Positions 32,801 through 45,374 of a stretch of 64,000 nucleotides of DNA are shown here, in pieces. Each line of letters opens with the position of its first letter. Position 1 is the first letter of the stretch. The DNA comes from Triplophysa rosa. Lineage: Eukaryota > Chordata > Actinopteri > Cypriniformes > Nemacheilidae. The notes under the pieces were generated by a model. That model worked only from the letters and a program-made list of their open reading frames with translations. It was not told the DNA's origin and made no database searches. The position numbers were made by a program, and so were the translations under genes. The stretch is taken from NCBI RefSeq assembly GCF_024868665.1, contig NC_079898.1, forward strand, positions 26,354,731 through 26,418,730. The letters are read 5' to 3'.

Positions 32801-35800
32801 CTGGAATATTTTAACATGAATTAATGCTGCTGGTATCATTACATTAAAATGATAAACGCCACATCATTAAAAGACCAAAACGCTTCTACATTCAATACGA
32901 AAGTAATTCCCGCGCCTCATAATGATCGACGTCTTATAAAGCGATTTGATTGGTCTGTTCAAGTTATTACATTTAAATAGAATCTGGCACTCATAGAAAA
33001 GTAGTTGAAGACCCCTGATCTACTACTTCCGGTAGTGCAGAATGGTGCACACTCTAACGACTGATATTACCCACAACTCACTGCGAGAAGGTGGAGTTTA
33101 GTGACGCTCCACTGCATTGATACAATGAAATAAAAAATTTGCCACATAAATTAAGAAATGTGAGTATACAGTAAACATTACATACAACATTTTGAATGAA
33201 TAAACACTTAAATGCAAAGAAGAGATGTATTTTGATGTTCGTGACAGTTAAGGATCACGGTGTCATCTAGGCAACAATGGCCACTTCCATTTCGTGGTAC
33301 ATGACACTTTTACATGACAAAAACAGTACATACTGTACTTTAAGGGCATAGTATAAGTAGGCGAATTGGGATGCATGGTTCATTTAAGCATCGTTCTTCT
33401 TCTATTAAAATCTTTGAGATCAATTCTTCTCATTATCAATTTCTCACTGTAATAAAGTATGTACAGTTTTTTCCCCTAATGCATTTCTCGTTAATCTTGT
33501 AAGGCAACACAATAAACACAAACACAATGAATCAATCTCACAAGTTAAAATAAGATGGACAGAATCTCCCACCTTCTCTGTTGACCAGAAACTCGGGCAG
33601 GTAGAAGAACTCTGGGATCAGCTCTTTAACATCCGTCATAGACTCGAACGACGAGAGACGCCACGTGGTGTTCATGGAGTGGAACGTTCGGTCAGGAATA
33701 TCAAAGCTCTGGTCTGTGACAAACACAAAACCTTTCATCAGTTTCCATGTAATCAGACACGGAAAAACCAACTGCGTTAAAAATAGAGAACGAAAGAAAG
33801 ATGAACATAAAGAGGTTGATGAAAGAGGCTAATGCATGTAGCGCGAGACTTCAGAAAGACTCTTTTCAATGAAGGCTTTAAAAGCGTCGTACTGAACCTC
33901 GCCGTGGACGAGCGACACACAGGTGCTGTTAAATATTCAAAGAGGAGTGACGTGGATGTGTAATTGTTAAGGCAGATGTAGAAAAGACTGAACGAGCTGC
34001 ACCTGTGATCACGGTCTCTTATGAAGTAATGAACACAAATTCAATCCGTCTTGAGGGGCGTCATGCTGGAGTTACAGCATTTAAAATCATTTCAAGACCC
34101 ATCATGAATGTGGACCACAGCAGATGCAATATCAAACTTTTTATACTTTACATTTCGCTTAATATACAGCAATACAGTATGAGATGTTTTATATAGTTTG
34201 GTTAAAATGAAGAAGAGTAACATGCATACAGATGTCACATAAACAAGCACATAAAACCTGCAGTCATTCTCTGACCTTGATAGGCCAGAAACATCTTTGT
34301 GAAGGGAGGCAGACGGACGAGGAAGTGCAGCACCGTGCCGCTGTTAGAGTAGTGAGAGCCGTAGTGGTAGGGTTGAACGGGCGGCATGGGGTCGTCCTCT
34401 CTCTTGCCCTTCTTATACTCCTCCTCCAGATACTGTTGAGCAGAACAATGTCACTTACACCCCACCACATCAGCACCGTGAGCATTATGGGTAAAGAACG
34501 GAAAGCGTTAAGCAGTCACGTGCAGATGGAATCACTGAACTGAAACAGACACTCGTATCATATGTGCCTGATGTCAGGACTGCTTCGAGTATGTCGGTAA
34601 GCAAACAATGTGCCACTTTTAAGAAGCAGACAGATGGTGAGGGATATACTGTATGTGATGCTCAGAATCCATCCAAAGAGCATTTCTCAATTACTGCCTA
34701 CTTCTCAGTGTGTCAAGTATGAAGCCCTCATGCGTTTGGAGCGGCAGTTAGAGAAGACTAAACAGCCTTGAAAACGCTGCCTATGAAGGCAGCACACTGG
34801 GTTTGGAACACTTCCACAGTGTGATTGGTTAACAGGAGCTGATGGAAACAGGAATTAGACCCCGTGGAGCTGCTGTACCCTGTAATTGTCCACATAACGG
34901 TCTTCCTTCTCTTTAGACTGCACGGCGATGGGCTTGCTGAGGTTCCTGTGACATCACAAACAGACAAAACCACACAAGGGCAGGTGAACTTCTACAGATG
35001 AGCAACTTTAAAATGTGCTAGCATTAATATCAGTAGTGTTTGAAGCGGGTGGGTTGTGACCTGTAAATGGAGGCGTCTTGCAGGTCCAGAATTTCGCTGA
35101 CGTAGTCTCGCAGGATGAAGGGAAAGACGGGATACTGCATGAGGTCATTGAACGAGCGGCCGGCGTGCTTGTTGAGATGGGTGAGGTACTCAAAGTTGGT
35201 TATCTGTCCTGAGCTCCACAGGTGCGTGAGCGCGCTGATGTTGCCGTATTCCAGCAGGTTGGGCAGATTTGAGGTCAGGATGTTGTGATAGACGTCATCG
35301 CGGAACTGAGACGTATACAGCAGAATAAAGAGTCTGAGGTCGACAAATCAAGCTACAACATTATGCGTACTCCAGACACACCGCGCTACCCATCATTCAT
35401 TAAGAGATCATGTGATCTTAACATAAAGACCTTCATATGAATCACGTGTCTTGATGTAAAACTGTAACTGTCGTCTGACAATGAGGTTTCACCTTGGTGG
35501 TGTCAAACGCGAGCAGCAGCGTCCTGCCGTTGGTGAGGAAGATCTCCACAGCGTTGTCTCTGAGCTGCCACCAGCGCTTGTGCACCTCCTTTATCTCCTC
35601 ATACGTCCACGAGAAGGAAGCGGGCTCCGTCTCTCCATGAGGTGTCTGGCGAAACGACACGTCTTCAACTTCAAAAAAACGCACGCGTGTCTCACGACGT
35701 GCAGCAATGAAACTTACCTGATTCTCATGATTCTCGGCTACATTCTCCTCCACAAAGTACATCCCAGACTTCCCTACAGACACAGAAGAGGGCACGTGAA

Positions 35801-38800
35801 AGAGACAGAGCTGAAGTGTGTTTAAAGGCTCTGACCCCATGTGCCGCTGACCGTTCAGTGAGCAGCTGATGACATCACATGATGCGATGTCAAACTTTGG
35901 ATTAAATTCGAGAAAGTCTCACCAAGCAACAGTTCTCCTGCAGTCTCTCTAGAGGGCGCCACACTTACACATCTTCTGGTGAACCTGGACGGCGACAACG
36001 AACCGCTCTTTAATATTCTGTGCACTGAATCGACAGACTGCAGTTGGTTTAGTCACGGACGAGTACCTGATGGGTTCGCTGGTGGCTTTGTCCTTCACGA
36101 TGGATGAGGAAGAGTGAGTTTTATCCTCAAACAGGAAGGCCAGCGGAGTTTTGATGGCATCTGTGATGAGATCACACGCATGAGGACAATAAACAAGATC
36201 AATGAAAGCAGTCAGCTCTTATAGCTGACAAACACAAACACCCTCTTTACAAAATTAAACCAAAAAATAAAACCCGTCAAGTGACCGTCAAGTTTGCGTC
36301 TGTCTTTGAGCAGATATTTGTTGGGGATGGTCAGGTAGCAGCGCTGCAGGCGTCTCCTCTCTCTGTTTGGCCCTTCAGTGGGATCCAGCTGCCATGAGGT
36401 GGGGTAAGACGACTGATCGTACCACACCGCCCTAACACACACATGAAACGCTTCTTGTATTCCAGTTCCTCTCATGTGTGAGTGGTTTGCATTGGTGTAT
36501 GTGAGCGAGCTCTGACCTGTCGTGAGTCAGCTGTTGGACCAGTTCCTGCCAGTGCCGGCTGGCGCTCAGGTCCGTCTTATACAGGCCTCTGATGTGCTGC
36601 ATGACTTTCTTCCTCTCCATGCCCTGTCTCAGAGACACGCTCTGAGTGATGTCCGCTGCGATCTTCGAGATGTCCTTCGACTTCCCTTCCAACCTCTGCA
36701 GCAGACTGACATCCACAACACAATCATTGGAGGTCTACACGCTTGTAGGGATGTAACGATTCACTCAGCTCACGATGCGATGCGATTCACGATTCTGATC
36801 TCACGATGCGATTTATTCACGATTTACTCACGATTTATTTTAAAAAAATGAGTTGAAACAAATTAGAAATGAACAACTTCCCTTGCATTATTTCTTAAAT
36901 GCTTCACGTTTCTTTGCATAATAAAATAATGTTTCATTTCAAATAACAAAAGTAAACTGCGATTTTATAACAAATTAATAATAGAAAAAGTCTCTTTAAT
37001 ATAAACAAACTAATACGGTCTGTGCTTTTCTTGGATTTTTTTGCATTTAAGAAATATCAGCATCCACGTTTAGGTTTGCAGTGAAAATAGCGGCCCCTGC
37101 TGTTCAAAGAATGTATTGCGATTCAGTTCAAGCCTCAACCGATTTGAATCGTCACTCATTATAACCGATTTTCAACCGGCTCACGGTGAATCATTACATC
37201 CCTACACGCTTGTCTTTTCTATTAGTTTGTATAAAGTGCTCACCTCCTCTGAGTGTTAGCCAGCTTCTTTTCCCAAGCTCCTTTGCTGGTTTTTGCCTCA
37301 GATTCATATTTCAATTGCTCCTTTACAGAATCAGTGATAGGGCTTCAGTTATACAACAAACCAGTATAGAATATGACCACTGATCTATAATAAATGACTG
37401 GATTGCACCTAGAACGCTAAACCAACAGCAGGATCGCGCCGCCATCTTGGTATGCCCAACTGATAGAGAGCGCCATTGACTTACAGTCAAAATGACGATC
37501 GAAAATAACCCGTTTTCAGCTTATTAGGTGCGCGATAAGTTTTTAGTTCACATGTGTGTTTAAATTAATTCTTACTTCTGATGTTTATGTTTATTTCGGG
37601 CAGAATTGCGACGTATAGACATCAATGTATAGAAGGTGAGTGTGTATTGACACTGTTGTAACAGCACATGTGTAACTGTTTAGAAATAACGCATTATGAC
37701 TTAAAGAACATCGTTTTTACAGCCTGTATTAATGTGTTTTTAGATTTCAGAATAAGCACATTTCTCATTTGTTGAGGTGTCTCGTTAGTCTGCTGATCTG
37801 ATATGTACGCTACTGTAATGAAAATGAACGTAGCTCACGCTATATCTAATAAGACGGAAAAACTCCCGACTTTAAATAATGAACCATTTAGACTTTAGAC
37901 TGGTAAGTAACTGTTTTATCATTAATATGTGATAAATCCCCATTAATTTAATAGAGCGTTTGGGCACACCAACATGGCGGCGCGGCAGCTTCAGTGTAAT
38001 GATGTCATGAGCAATCCAGTCATTTATATAGATCTGTGAATAAAACTGTATTACTGAACCAGAAACATGTCAAACATGATCATGAAACTGTATGAGAACA
38101 TGAGTGTGATGAGAGTGTTTGTGGGATTGCCCACCTCTCTGATGGCTTTCAGGAGGTCTGGTTTGGCTGGAACGTTGGGTTGGACACAGCGGTGACCACA
38201 CAGTTTCAGAGCTGTCATGAAGGTGTTCCCAGCGGCATGCTCTTCTCTGCTCAGAGCGTCTCTGTGATCGTGTAACAGCTCATACAGATACAGAGCCAGT
38301 TTGGGTCCGTGCTAATAACCCACACAAAGAAAGGCCTCAATATTATTATTCTAACTGAATTACATTTCACAGACATGAACGATACCACAAAATCATGCAA
38401 GTCTTTGTTGGATGGATGTTATAAAGTATGCGTTTCATTCAGATTACAACTATTTTTTCTTCGTATTGACTTGCACGGATGAACTGTTCACCACAAACAC
38501 AAAATGAAATTCTGTGTGCTCACCTCCAGGCCGGGACTGAGGCATTCTCTGAGGATCTCAGAGTAGCTTTGCTCATGGACAAACTCTAGTGCCTCCTTCC
38601 TGTCCTCCAGAGGAACTGCAGGACTGAGCATGTGGACCAGCACGCGGCCGATCTGGACTCTGAATGTGTCGCGACAGGACCACAGGATTCTCTTCCACTG
38701 CTGGCGAGGAGCGCCGCCACGGCCGGAGCTGCCCTGAGGACGCAAACCATCACAAGATCTCAGCATATAACATACTGATCGCTTTAAATAGTTCATCCTA

Positions 38801-41800
38801 ACAGAACACAAGGGTATCATTTATATAAACATGCAGCAGCAGATATGTTGCTTAGTAACATAAGTAAATGAAAGCAAATCTGTCTTTTATAGAAATTCTG
38901 TAGTTACTAACCAAGCTGATCTTTATGCCCTCCATCATGAGTTTGAGGACATCTTTGCGGAAGGTCTTCATGTTTCCTGGCGGGGTTGGGGTGGATGGCG
39001 TCTCCTCGGCCGTATGTTCGCCAGGCAACTGCATGGACGCCTGGTGTTCAGGAGACTCAGGGAAGTTCAGGAGGTCAAAGAAATCCTGGTTGTTGTCTGA
39101 CGAACAACGAGAAACCAGAAGGTTTGTGTCAGCGTAGCACTTCTAAATCTACTACATCACTGCATTTCATTCTAATTTATGTCCTTTTATCCATCACATT
39201 TGAAATATATTTATATGCGCTTACAGTAAATGAATTTAAACCTTGTTAATTTGTGTTCGATTAATTATTAAGCATGACAAGCGTTCCCATTGTGTACCTT
39301 GATAGATAAATCTGTTAACAGCCAGAACCACAAGCCTCTGCAGTCGCTGGACTAACTCTGTCTCGCTGGCTCTGATGGGGTTCTCCTGACTCATCCTGCG
39401 CTGCATCATTTGCGTGAGTTCATCGCTGGCCACGGAGCGCATTCGCGTCAGCAACGAGTCCGACTGTGCCAGCGAGAACCGCCTTCGACCTGCCCAACAC
39501 ACGTGTGTAGTGAACACAACAACATACATACTGCACTGACGGTGACAGCATCCCACCGCCAGACAAACACACAGTGTCATATACATTAGCACACACGCAG
39601 GCACCAGTAGTCCACGACACTGGGCGGATTAGCTGCAGACATGCGGTTAAAGTCAGCTCGCTGCACACAGACACACATCCCCTGAAACAGACGGGATGCT
39701 GTCGTCCATCTGAGCAGACTTCTGGTCGATGGCTACCTGCGTCTGAGGGGAACATGTAGGAGTTTGCTCCAGGAGGGGAGGGGAGGGGGGAGTCCTGGGA
39801 CAGGAAGGTGAACGGGGTGGGCAGAGGAATCAGGCCGTATGAAGAGTAGTGTTGCCGGGGGATACGGGGGATTATGGCGTCTTTCAGGTCCATTAAACCT
39901 TGAGCGTGAGTGAAGGTATCGATACAACACAAACACATGAACGGTCAAGAGTAACATATGAAGATGATGGATGAAGACAACATTAATGAAGACACCACAC
40001 ACGTGTGCAGGGTGCACAGAGGACGTATATAGATATCAAAGTAATAGTTCATACAGAAATGAAAACTGTTATTGTCTTCATACCTGCGATGCTCTTGCGC
40101 TTCTGCTGGAGAGCGTGATGTGGTGAGGCGGGGACGTGCACATAGCTGCTAGATTTCTGAGGGTCCTGATTGGCCGTTGTCTTGATGAAATCAACGGCGG
40201 CCTGGATCGCCCGAAACTGCAGCGCCATGGCCATTTCTGTCAGGAAGAGAGAAGTTATCATTGCGTGCGCTTCTATGACACGTGTTGTGTATCTTTGCCG
40301 TAACTTTCTTTACCCTGCGTGCGACGAACTTTGCTGGTCTGCATGAAGCCCAACAGCGTGATGAGGTCCTCAATAATGCGAAAGTACTGAGAACCCGAGG
40401 AACTACAAGAGTGGATGGTGACCGCCACCAACAGCTGCTGAACGTCACAAACCACCAGCTTGTAATCATTGGGAGGAATCCTACAGACACAGAGTTCACA
40501 TGTGTCATTCATAACATCACAGAATGACAAACAATAACGAAACCCTGTGGAGGCTGCCAAGTGAATATGCAGCATCTTTAAATATTTTGTGATTTTTACG
40601 GTGCTACTTTGGTTTATGGAGTGTCCTACAACAAGTTTACGTACATACAAGGTGTAAAAACCCTTTCATTTTCTAATAATAGGCAGTTATTATTACCTTT
40701 CTTCTTAACTGACTCTCGAATGATTCGTTATGCGATTCATCTGTCTAAGCCCCTCCTTTTGGTCAGCCTACTCCGATCTAATTGGTCAGACGGTCTAGTC
40801 TGCTGTGATTGGTCTACCGCGTACAGTGTTGCAAATGGAACGCATGCGGGCATTACACCGAGTGACGCAATCTGACACAGAACTGAAGTTAGAACGACAG
40901 ACGACTCGTTCACGTGATTCAGAGAATAACTTTGTTATTCGTTCACTTTTGGCTTTACAACTTGGCAGACTGCTTACATTCACACACGGCGACATTACCC
41001 ACTGCATGACATGTCATTTTAAGGACCTCTTTAAAGTTTTTACACTCATGGAAAGAGGATGGTTACCCGTTCTCCAGTCCGTTGAGGGTGGAGAGCGTGT
41101 TGAAGAGCACATAGAGCAGGCCGTGATCCAGCAGGATGTCAGCCAGCTTCGGGCAGGTGTTGAGGAGCTGTAACAGCACACACAGACTGTTGTGCACTAG
41201 TGAGTTCTCGTACAGAGAGTTCTCCAGAAGACCCAGCACAGGTATAATACAACGCTTCCGGAACGGGGAGATGTTCTCCATGTCCTCTAGATCCAGACTG
41301 TGAGCAGAGAACACAACGAATAATGCTCATCACTGACGTGAGCTAAATACTGTAGTAGAACCAAAAAACAGCATGAGGAACTGCAACGTGTGTACATAAA
41401 TCAACAAAATAATAGTCGGTTATTTGTATACTCACTCCTCCTCCAGCCCCACCGGTCGGCCAAACAGCATTTCCAGAAAACACTCGAGCAGGCCGGGAGA
41501 GCCCTGGTGGAGATACAGCTGATTGGCCAACAGTGAGAAGCCGTGGTTCTTCAGAAACTTCTCCTTCTGCTCCTTCTGAGCGCGGCTGAAGTACGCATCC
41601 AGCAGCTACACGGTCCATACACGATGACACGAAAACACAGATTATTACCAGCTGAACAAATCGACTACTTCATATCAGCTGACAAGCCACAGCGGTGGAC
41701 TTTCTGTGATAAATGACAAGTTATGGTGTCTGAAAACGTACTTTTCCTGACACAGATCAATAATGTTTAACGTAAAATGTTGATGTTGTGCATTGAAAAA

Positions 41801-44348
41801 AAAGAAGAGACCTTCATGACGCCCTGCTGTATGAGAGGAGAAGAGTGATTGACCAGCACGAGGAGAGCCTCCGGGTGGATGAGTTTGTCCATCACGTCCT
41901 CCAGCAGGAGGTCTGGCAGAAGAAGCAGAACTCCTCTTAACAGATCATACAACCCACAGCAGATCAGAACCAGACAGTCCTCTGCACTGGACCTAAACAA
42001 CACAAAAAACAGAAATCATTATCTGATGGGCATCATTCTTACACCCTGTTCAGACACCCAGCGACAAAGCGAGTCGATGTCATGTATTTCAATGGAGAGC
42101 CGGCGACACGAGCAACAGGAAGTGGGTGTGTCTAGCGACGCGATAAAATTTGCTCAACTTTATGCAAATGATGAGCGACTTTCGGTAACGACTTTCAATA
42201 GGAATAAAGCAGCGGAGCTCACGTCATCCATCTCTCATCAGTTACTGCAGGGTTTGAAATGTTACTAGAGCAACCAAAGCTAGGAACACCTTCTAACGAC
42301 CTCGTAGCAACAGACTAGCGACACACAGCGACACGGTCGCTGGTGGTCTGAACGCACCTTTAGATGTATCAGTTATCCAACACTGTTAAAAGAAGGAAAG
42401 TTACTGGAACACGAATGAATTGAAGGACAGATTAAATTGGTGTTAGCTTTATATGTGATGACGCACACCTGTCATTACTGGAGTCTGCCTTGCTGTGTCT
42501 GTCATAACCGGGCGAGTACGTGTAGCTCTCCCAGTCGTCCGGTGGGGCGGCGCGGTCAGCCACGCTGGGCCAGCGTCCGATCACCAGAGAGCCGTTCTGT
42601 GCTGGAAAGGCCAAACCCAAACTCGCAAGATTACTGTTACTCCTCTGGAATGATTGGATTCCCTTCAAGCTGTCCGGTCGCCGTGGCGCGTCCTCGCTCG
42701 CCCAATCGAAATGATCTTCTGACTCCACTGGGCTGCCCGCCTGCCCATCGTGCTCCTCCTCTATGCTGATGGAGGGTGTTCGGATTCCGCCCTCCCCACC
42801 GCCGACGTCCTGAGAGTCGCAAATGGTCTTTGCTGATTCACAGCTGCTGAGAAGCTGCTCGTCCCGTTTCAGGGTCTCTGTGCTGCCCAGGGAGACGCCC
42901 TCCTCTGGCCCGGCGGACCCCGTCAAGCTCCCGCGAGTCCGTCGAGGTGTGAGTGCTGGAGACGAGTGAGGAGAGGGGCCGACGCTTGGGGGCCGCAGTG
43001 ACAGTTCTTCATCTGCGTGCTCTGGGGAGGAAGGGTGATGTGCTGTGGGGCAAAGACATGTCACTCAGATGTTTAGGAGTAAAAAGGATATTTAAAATAC
43101 ATCGTCACACACAGGACTTTTGTTCATTGCGTCTGCATCAACCAGCAAAGTGTACAAGCAAACAAACAATGGATTTGATGATGGATGCGAGAACAACCCG
43201 TACCAGCCCATCCGGCACGGAGCGTGCTCAGATTTCACACTTTGATAAAACAGTCATGGATTTGTACAACATTAGCGCTTCTTCACCTCTCCCTAGTTTG
43301 CCCTTCTTTTCATGAAGCGCTTTTGCAGAGGCAGGACTGCGCTGTAATTGATTTGTTCTCTAAAGGTCATGCATTATAAAGCTGTGTAGAATACAGCCAG
43401 ACAAGGAGATTTCAAGTGAACAAAATGTTTTTAAAGTGCGTCAGAATGAGCGCAAGTATATTTCCAATCAGATCTGCAGCGAGTAGATTTAAAGAAGCCG
43501 CCGGTGTCCAGACTGTGTGGAGGTGGACTGCAGTGATGTTACCTTCAGATGACACCTCTGTGAAGACCGTGGGAGAGAGAGAAATCACAGAACTGCACAC
43601 TGATTTTCCTCCACTGCTGGAGTGTCGCAGGTACATCATGGACTGAACCTTCTCCTGGTACAGTTTACCGTCTAAAACAAACAAATGTAAAAACAAATCA
43701 ATTTACATGAATGAAAATGACACATTTTATATGTACAAAGTATATACGGTAGTATATTATAGTGCCAAACATAAAGCTTGACTTGAGCTTCACAATGTTT
43801 AATATCAAATGTTTTAATGCAGTAATATGAGCCTCATCTCTAGTAAGACAGTCAAAATGCATCCAGAAGATAGATATTATTAAATATTATTTATCTATAC
43901 TGTCTATATAAAAGTAAATATATGTGACCCTGGACCACAAAAGGGTCAGTTCTGGTCCTTGATTCTGATTGGTTGAGCCGAGTTCTGAGCCGTTATAAAA
44001 TAGCCTGATTTATAACTGCTGATCGCATTACATAGCCTAAATATCACTTTATTTCATGAAACTTTGCTATGCATATGGAATAAGCGTTTTATAAAAGCAA
44101 TAAGCCCCGCGAAGCAGTGGGTTACATTGAATTTTATAACAGCGAAAGGGGTTTTAATGACTCCCAACTCCCTTAGCTTTTATAAAATGCACTGCTTCTT
44201 GGGGCTTATTGCTTTATTAAGTAGTACGGGAATATTTGTGGCAAAGCCAACAAAACATTGTACGGGTCAAAATGATCGTATTTTCTTTTATGCCAAAAAT
44301 CATTTGAATATTAAATAAAGATCATGTTCCATGAAGATATGTAATATA

Positions 44349-44384
<36 letters not shown>

Positions 44385-45310
44385 GCGATTTTCTCAATAT
44401 TTACATTTTTTTGCACCCTCAGTTTCCAGGGTCACATAGAATCATGATGTTTGCAGACATTATTAGGAGATGCAGGAAACAACCCTTAATCAGAACATCA
44501 GGGTCTGTTTCTCACACAAAGCTCAGACCACTTCAGACTTACAGTGGCATATTGTGTTTTTCTTTGGACAAAGAAAGAGTATAAATCACGGTTAACTTAT
44601 ATTGCCTTGAAATGAATGCCTAGAATAATGTAGGAGTGCATCAAGTATGAAAGTCACTGAAAAAGCCTAGTTGTTGACGTTCGCTCACCGATGTGCAGAG
44701 AGAAGTAGAAGCTGCTGGGCGTGTGGCACACATAAGTGTTGGTGGGGGGGTGCACGGCCAACAGGAAATTATAAACCAGCCGCAACAGGTCCAGGTCTGG
44801 AGGTGAACCCAAAACCTCCTGGATGATTTTGACATAGGACAGACAGACATCCTGAGGGATGGAGGTCAGGTACTCGTCCCGATGCTCCTATAAGGGCAAT
44901 TTAGAAATGTAATGACTGTTAGAAGCTGCAGTGTTTGGAGGCTAGCACTGTATCGATGTACAGATGTTTCCTGCTGAATTGGATGGTAAAAAGTGTCTCT
45001 ATAATGACATCAGCTGGAAAAGAAATGTACATCTCAGGAGGAGCCACTAATAACTTGATGAGAAACATCACTGAAGACGGAATGAATGTATATGTCTGTT
45101 CTCACCTGAAGCACCTGGCAGGTGAGCAGAAAGCGATGGACCACCTGGGCCTTCAGAAGCTGCCGGATGTTGAATATCTGCTGAGGATGATGCACTCGAA
45201 TGAGGATCTCAAGAGCGGTCAACAGCGTCTCCCACACGCCACACTATTACACACAGAAGTGATTCAGTAGATCATACAAACGCATAGACACAAATATCAT
45301 CAAGCAAGAC

Positions 45311-45374
<64 letters not shown>

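Noticed and set aside
38986..39249. Plus-strand ORF of 87 codons opposite LYST exon 29
   Set aside because: Antisense of a coding exon with no motif.
40600..41030. Possible gene or repeat between LYST exons 24 and 25
   Set aside because: The 122-codon plus frame is antisense to exon 24 at its end; the rest looks like an old dispersed repeat (AATGATTCGTT, GTGATTGGTC) but ends could not be defined.
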